From: Sindora glabra
Lineage: Eukaryota > Streptophyta > Magnoliopsida > Fabales > Fabaceae
Assembly: GCA_020226215.1 (NCBI GenBank)
Contig: CM035232.1
Span: 50,034,179-50,098,178 of the forward strand
Direction of reading: 5' to 3'
DNA length: 64,000 nucleotides
Shown here one piece after another: positions 62,500-64,000 of the stretch. The stretch's first letter is position 1; the number at the start of each line of letters is the position of its first letter. Both the position numbers and the translations under genes were made by a program. The notes beneath the pieces are model-generated. The model had not been told where the DNA came from, did not search any database, and saw only the letters and a program-made list of their open reading frames with translations.

Positions 62500-63215
62500 A
62501 TGTTATGGATTTTTTTTAAATTCCTAAAAAACTCAAGATGACGATTTTTCACTCAATTGACGTTATAATGTATAACATTTCAAGCTTGCTAAAAAAATGT
62601 TAAAACTTAAAATATCAATTTTGAAATTAATTAACATCTATTTAAACACAATAGCATTTTTAAAATTATAAGAAAACTTTAGACACTAATTTTTTACTTA
62701 ATTGACATCCTAATATATGACATTTAAAAATTATTAAGAAAATAAGAAAATTTAAAATGTTAGTTTTGGAATTAACCAATGTCTATTTGAACATGATGAT
62801 ATTTTTAAAACTATTAGAAAACTTAAGATGTTGATTTTTTTACTTAACTAAATCATAATTTATGACATTTAATGGTTGTTGAAAAAATGATAAAAATTAA
62901 AACGTTGATTTTAGAACTAACTAATGCCTATTTGGATGTAATGATAGTTTTTAATTTATTAATTAAGACAATAATTTTTTTAACTAACATTATAAGATAT
63001 GACATTTAAAGGTTTTCTAAAAAAACTTAGAATGTTAATTTTAGAATTAACTGACATCCATTTGAATGTGATAATATTTTAAAAATTATTAGGAAACTTA
63101 AAATGATAATTTTTTACATAACTAACATCAAAATATATAGCATTTAAAAATAGTTAGGAAAACTAGGAAACTTAAGACATTAATTTTAGAATTAACTAAC
63201 ATATGAAGGTTTTGC
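62500..63215 (+). repeat. ~175-bp tandem array, 4 units (CACTA-like subterminal region)
   Basis: Units pair a GA-ATT-TTTACTTAACTAACAT half with a TTAGAATTAACTAACATC-ATTTGAA-GTGATA-TTTTTAAA half, near 62540, 62690, 62840 and 63070. The following AT-rich segment and CTCTCACTCTTC stretch at 63255-63320 resembles the sequence after the array at 27531-28010. Confidence 0.65.
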
Positions 63216-64000
63216 AAATGTTTGGTAAAAACCCTAGACACAATCACTTTTTTGCTCTATAAATACAGTATATTTTATTTTTTTTCTAATTATCACTCTC
63301 ACTCTTCTTTTTATTTGTTACCATGCTCAATCTTCATCTTTATCTACTCTGCAAAACTCTAGATGTCTCTTTGTCCTCCACCACATGTCAATGAGTTACC
63401 AGTACTCCTTCAACTAACATCAATCAGAAAGCAAATGCCTTATTTCATGCCACTAGTTCAAAACATAAGAGCTAACTTTTTTACTTCTATTTCTCAAATG
63501 TTTACTTCTTCCATTTTTTTAATTTTTTATATAGATTTTTAGGAGACTTTTATTTGAATTTCATTTGTATAACTTATGAGATTTTGTTTGAATTTTAGAT
63601 ATTTATTATATATTTAATAAAATATTGTAATGAAATCTAATGTCAGCTTAATAATGATGAGAAACAAGGAAAAAGTGAAAAAATCCATGAAAACAATCAT
63701 TTTCACGATTCTAGAGGGTTAAATACCTCTGGCCTTTTGCATGTATATGAATAAATCTCAAAAAATCACATGAAATCAATATAAAATTTGTTCCAAATGG
63801 ACAACTAACCTCGAAGTTATGGCCTTTTCAATATTTTTAGCTCAAAATACATATTTTTTGTGAGATATTGAGTTTATTCAATTTTTTCTATAAATATTTT
63901 GGTGAGAAATTCAAAAATAGATGTTAAAAAATATTATGCAAACATTCCTCATTTTTTTTTACTGAAAAATGGCACAAATTGTAAGAAAAAATGTTGTCTT
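63216..64000. other. Possible transcribed interior of a CACTA-like element, to window end
   Basis: A CTATAAATACAGTATA string at about 63257-63272 could be a TATA region, followed by CT-rich sequence as in many 5' UTRs. No transposase domain appears before the window ends. Confidence 0.35.

Noticed and set aside
1..64000. tRNA, rRNA, CRISPR or bacterial-type operon
   Set aside because: No cloverleaf, ribosomal or regularly spaced repeat-spacer structure was seen; the tandem arrays present are diverged satellites, not CRISPR.

Overview
The window is AT-rich plant nuclear DNA, most likely from a eudicot. It holds degenerate Ty1-copia, hAT and CACTA-like elements, many small inverted-repeat (MITE-like) elements, long (TA)n, (TTC)n and (ATAC)n microsatellites, and one DUF247 (UPF0481) gene, a plant-specific family. 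No bacterial, organellar or phage-type organisation is visible, and I cannot name the species.

Layout. 1-5128 is the body and 3' LTR of a decayed Ty1-copia element on the + strand. 5131-8185 and 12840-15940 are two diverged copies, in direct orientation, of a ~3.1 kb non-coding block that contains its own ~240-bp tandem array and an inverted-repeat element. Between them lie a 149-bp near-perfect fold-back element (9614-9762) and a fragment of a dispersed repeat. The second copy ends 430 bp upstream of the only intact gene, the DUF247 gene at 16371-17759, which has a clear splice acceptor just before its ATG. 17.8-37.9 kb is a gene-free, repeat-rich stretch: several fold-back elements, a degenerate AT-rich tandem array (23.7-25.3 kb), and CACTA-like segments at 27.5-32.3 kb.

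37.9-40.5 kb (- strand) is a decayed hAT transposase gene with recognisable BED finger, core and C-terminal dimerisation regions. A GC-rich island of unknown origin sits at 42.3-42.85 kb. 43435-43890 is a fold-back element with a perfect 9-bp target duplication. A second copia element (- strand, 44.1-49.7 kb) is split inside its integrase by a 2450-bp solo LTR (46091-48540) with a perfect TATAG target duplication. 52.1-60.94 kb appears to be two CACTA-like non-autonomous elements. The right end of the second interrupts a fragment of a TTF-type zinc-finger (hAT-like) pseudogene at 60.94-61.39 kb. A further CACTA-like terminal array starts at 62.5 kb.

Apart from the DUF247 gene, every recognisable coding sequence is a broken transposon gene. 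The strongest signals are structural: nested insertions with exact target-site duplications, the duplicated block abutting the DUF247 promoter, and inactivating mutations in the first copia element that all fit C-to-T (G-to-A) decay. I found no evidence for a new enzymatic or defence system. Repeat boundaries and similarities were judged by eye.
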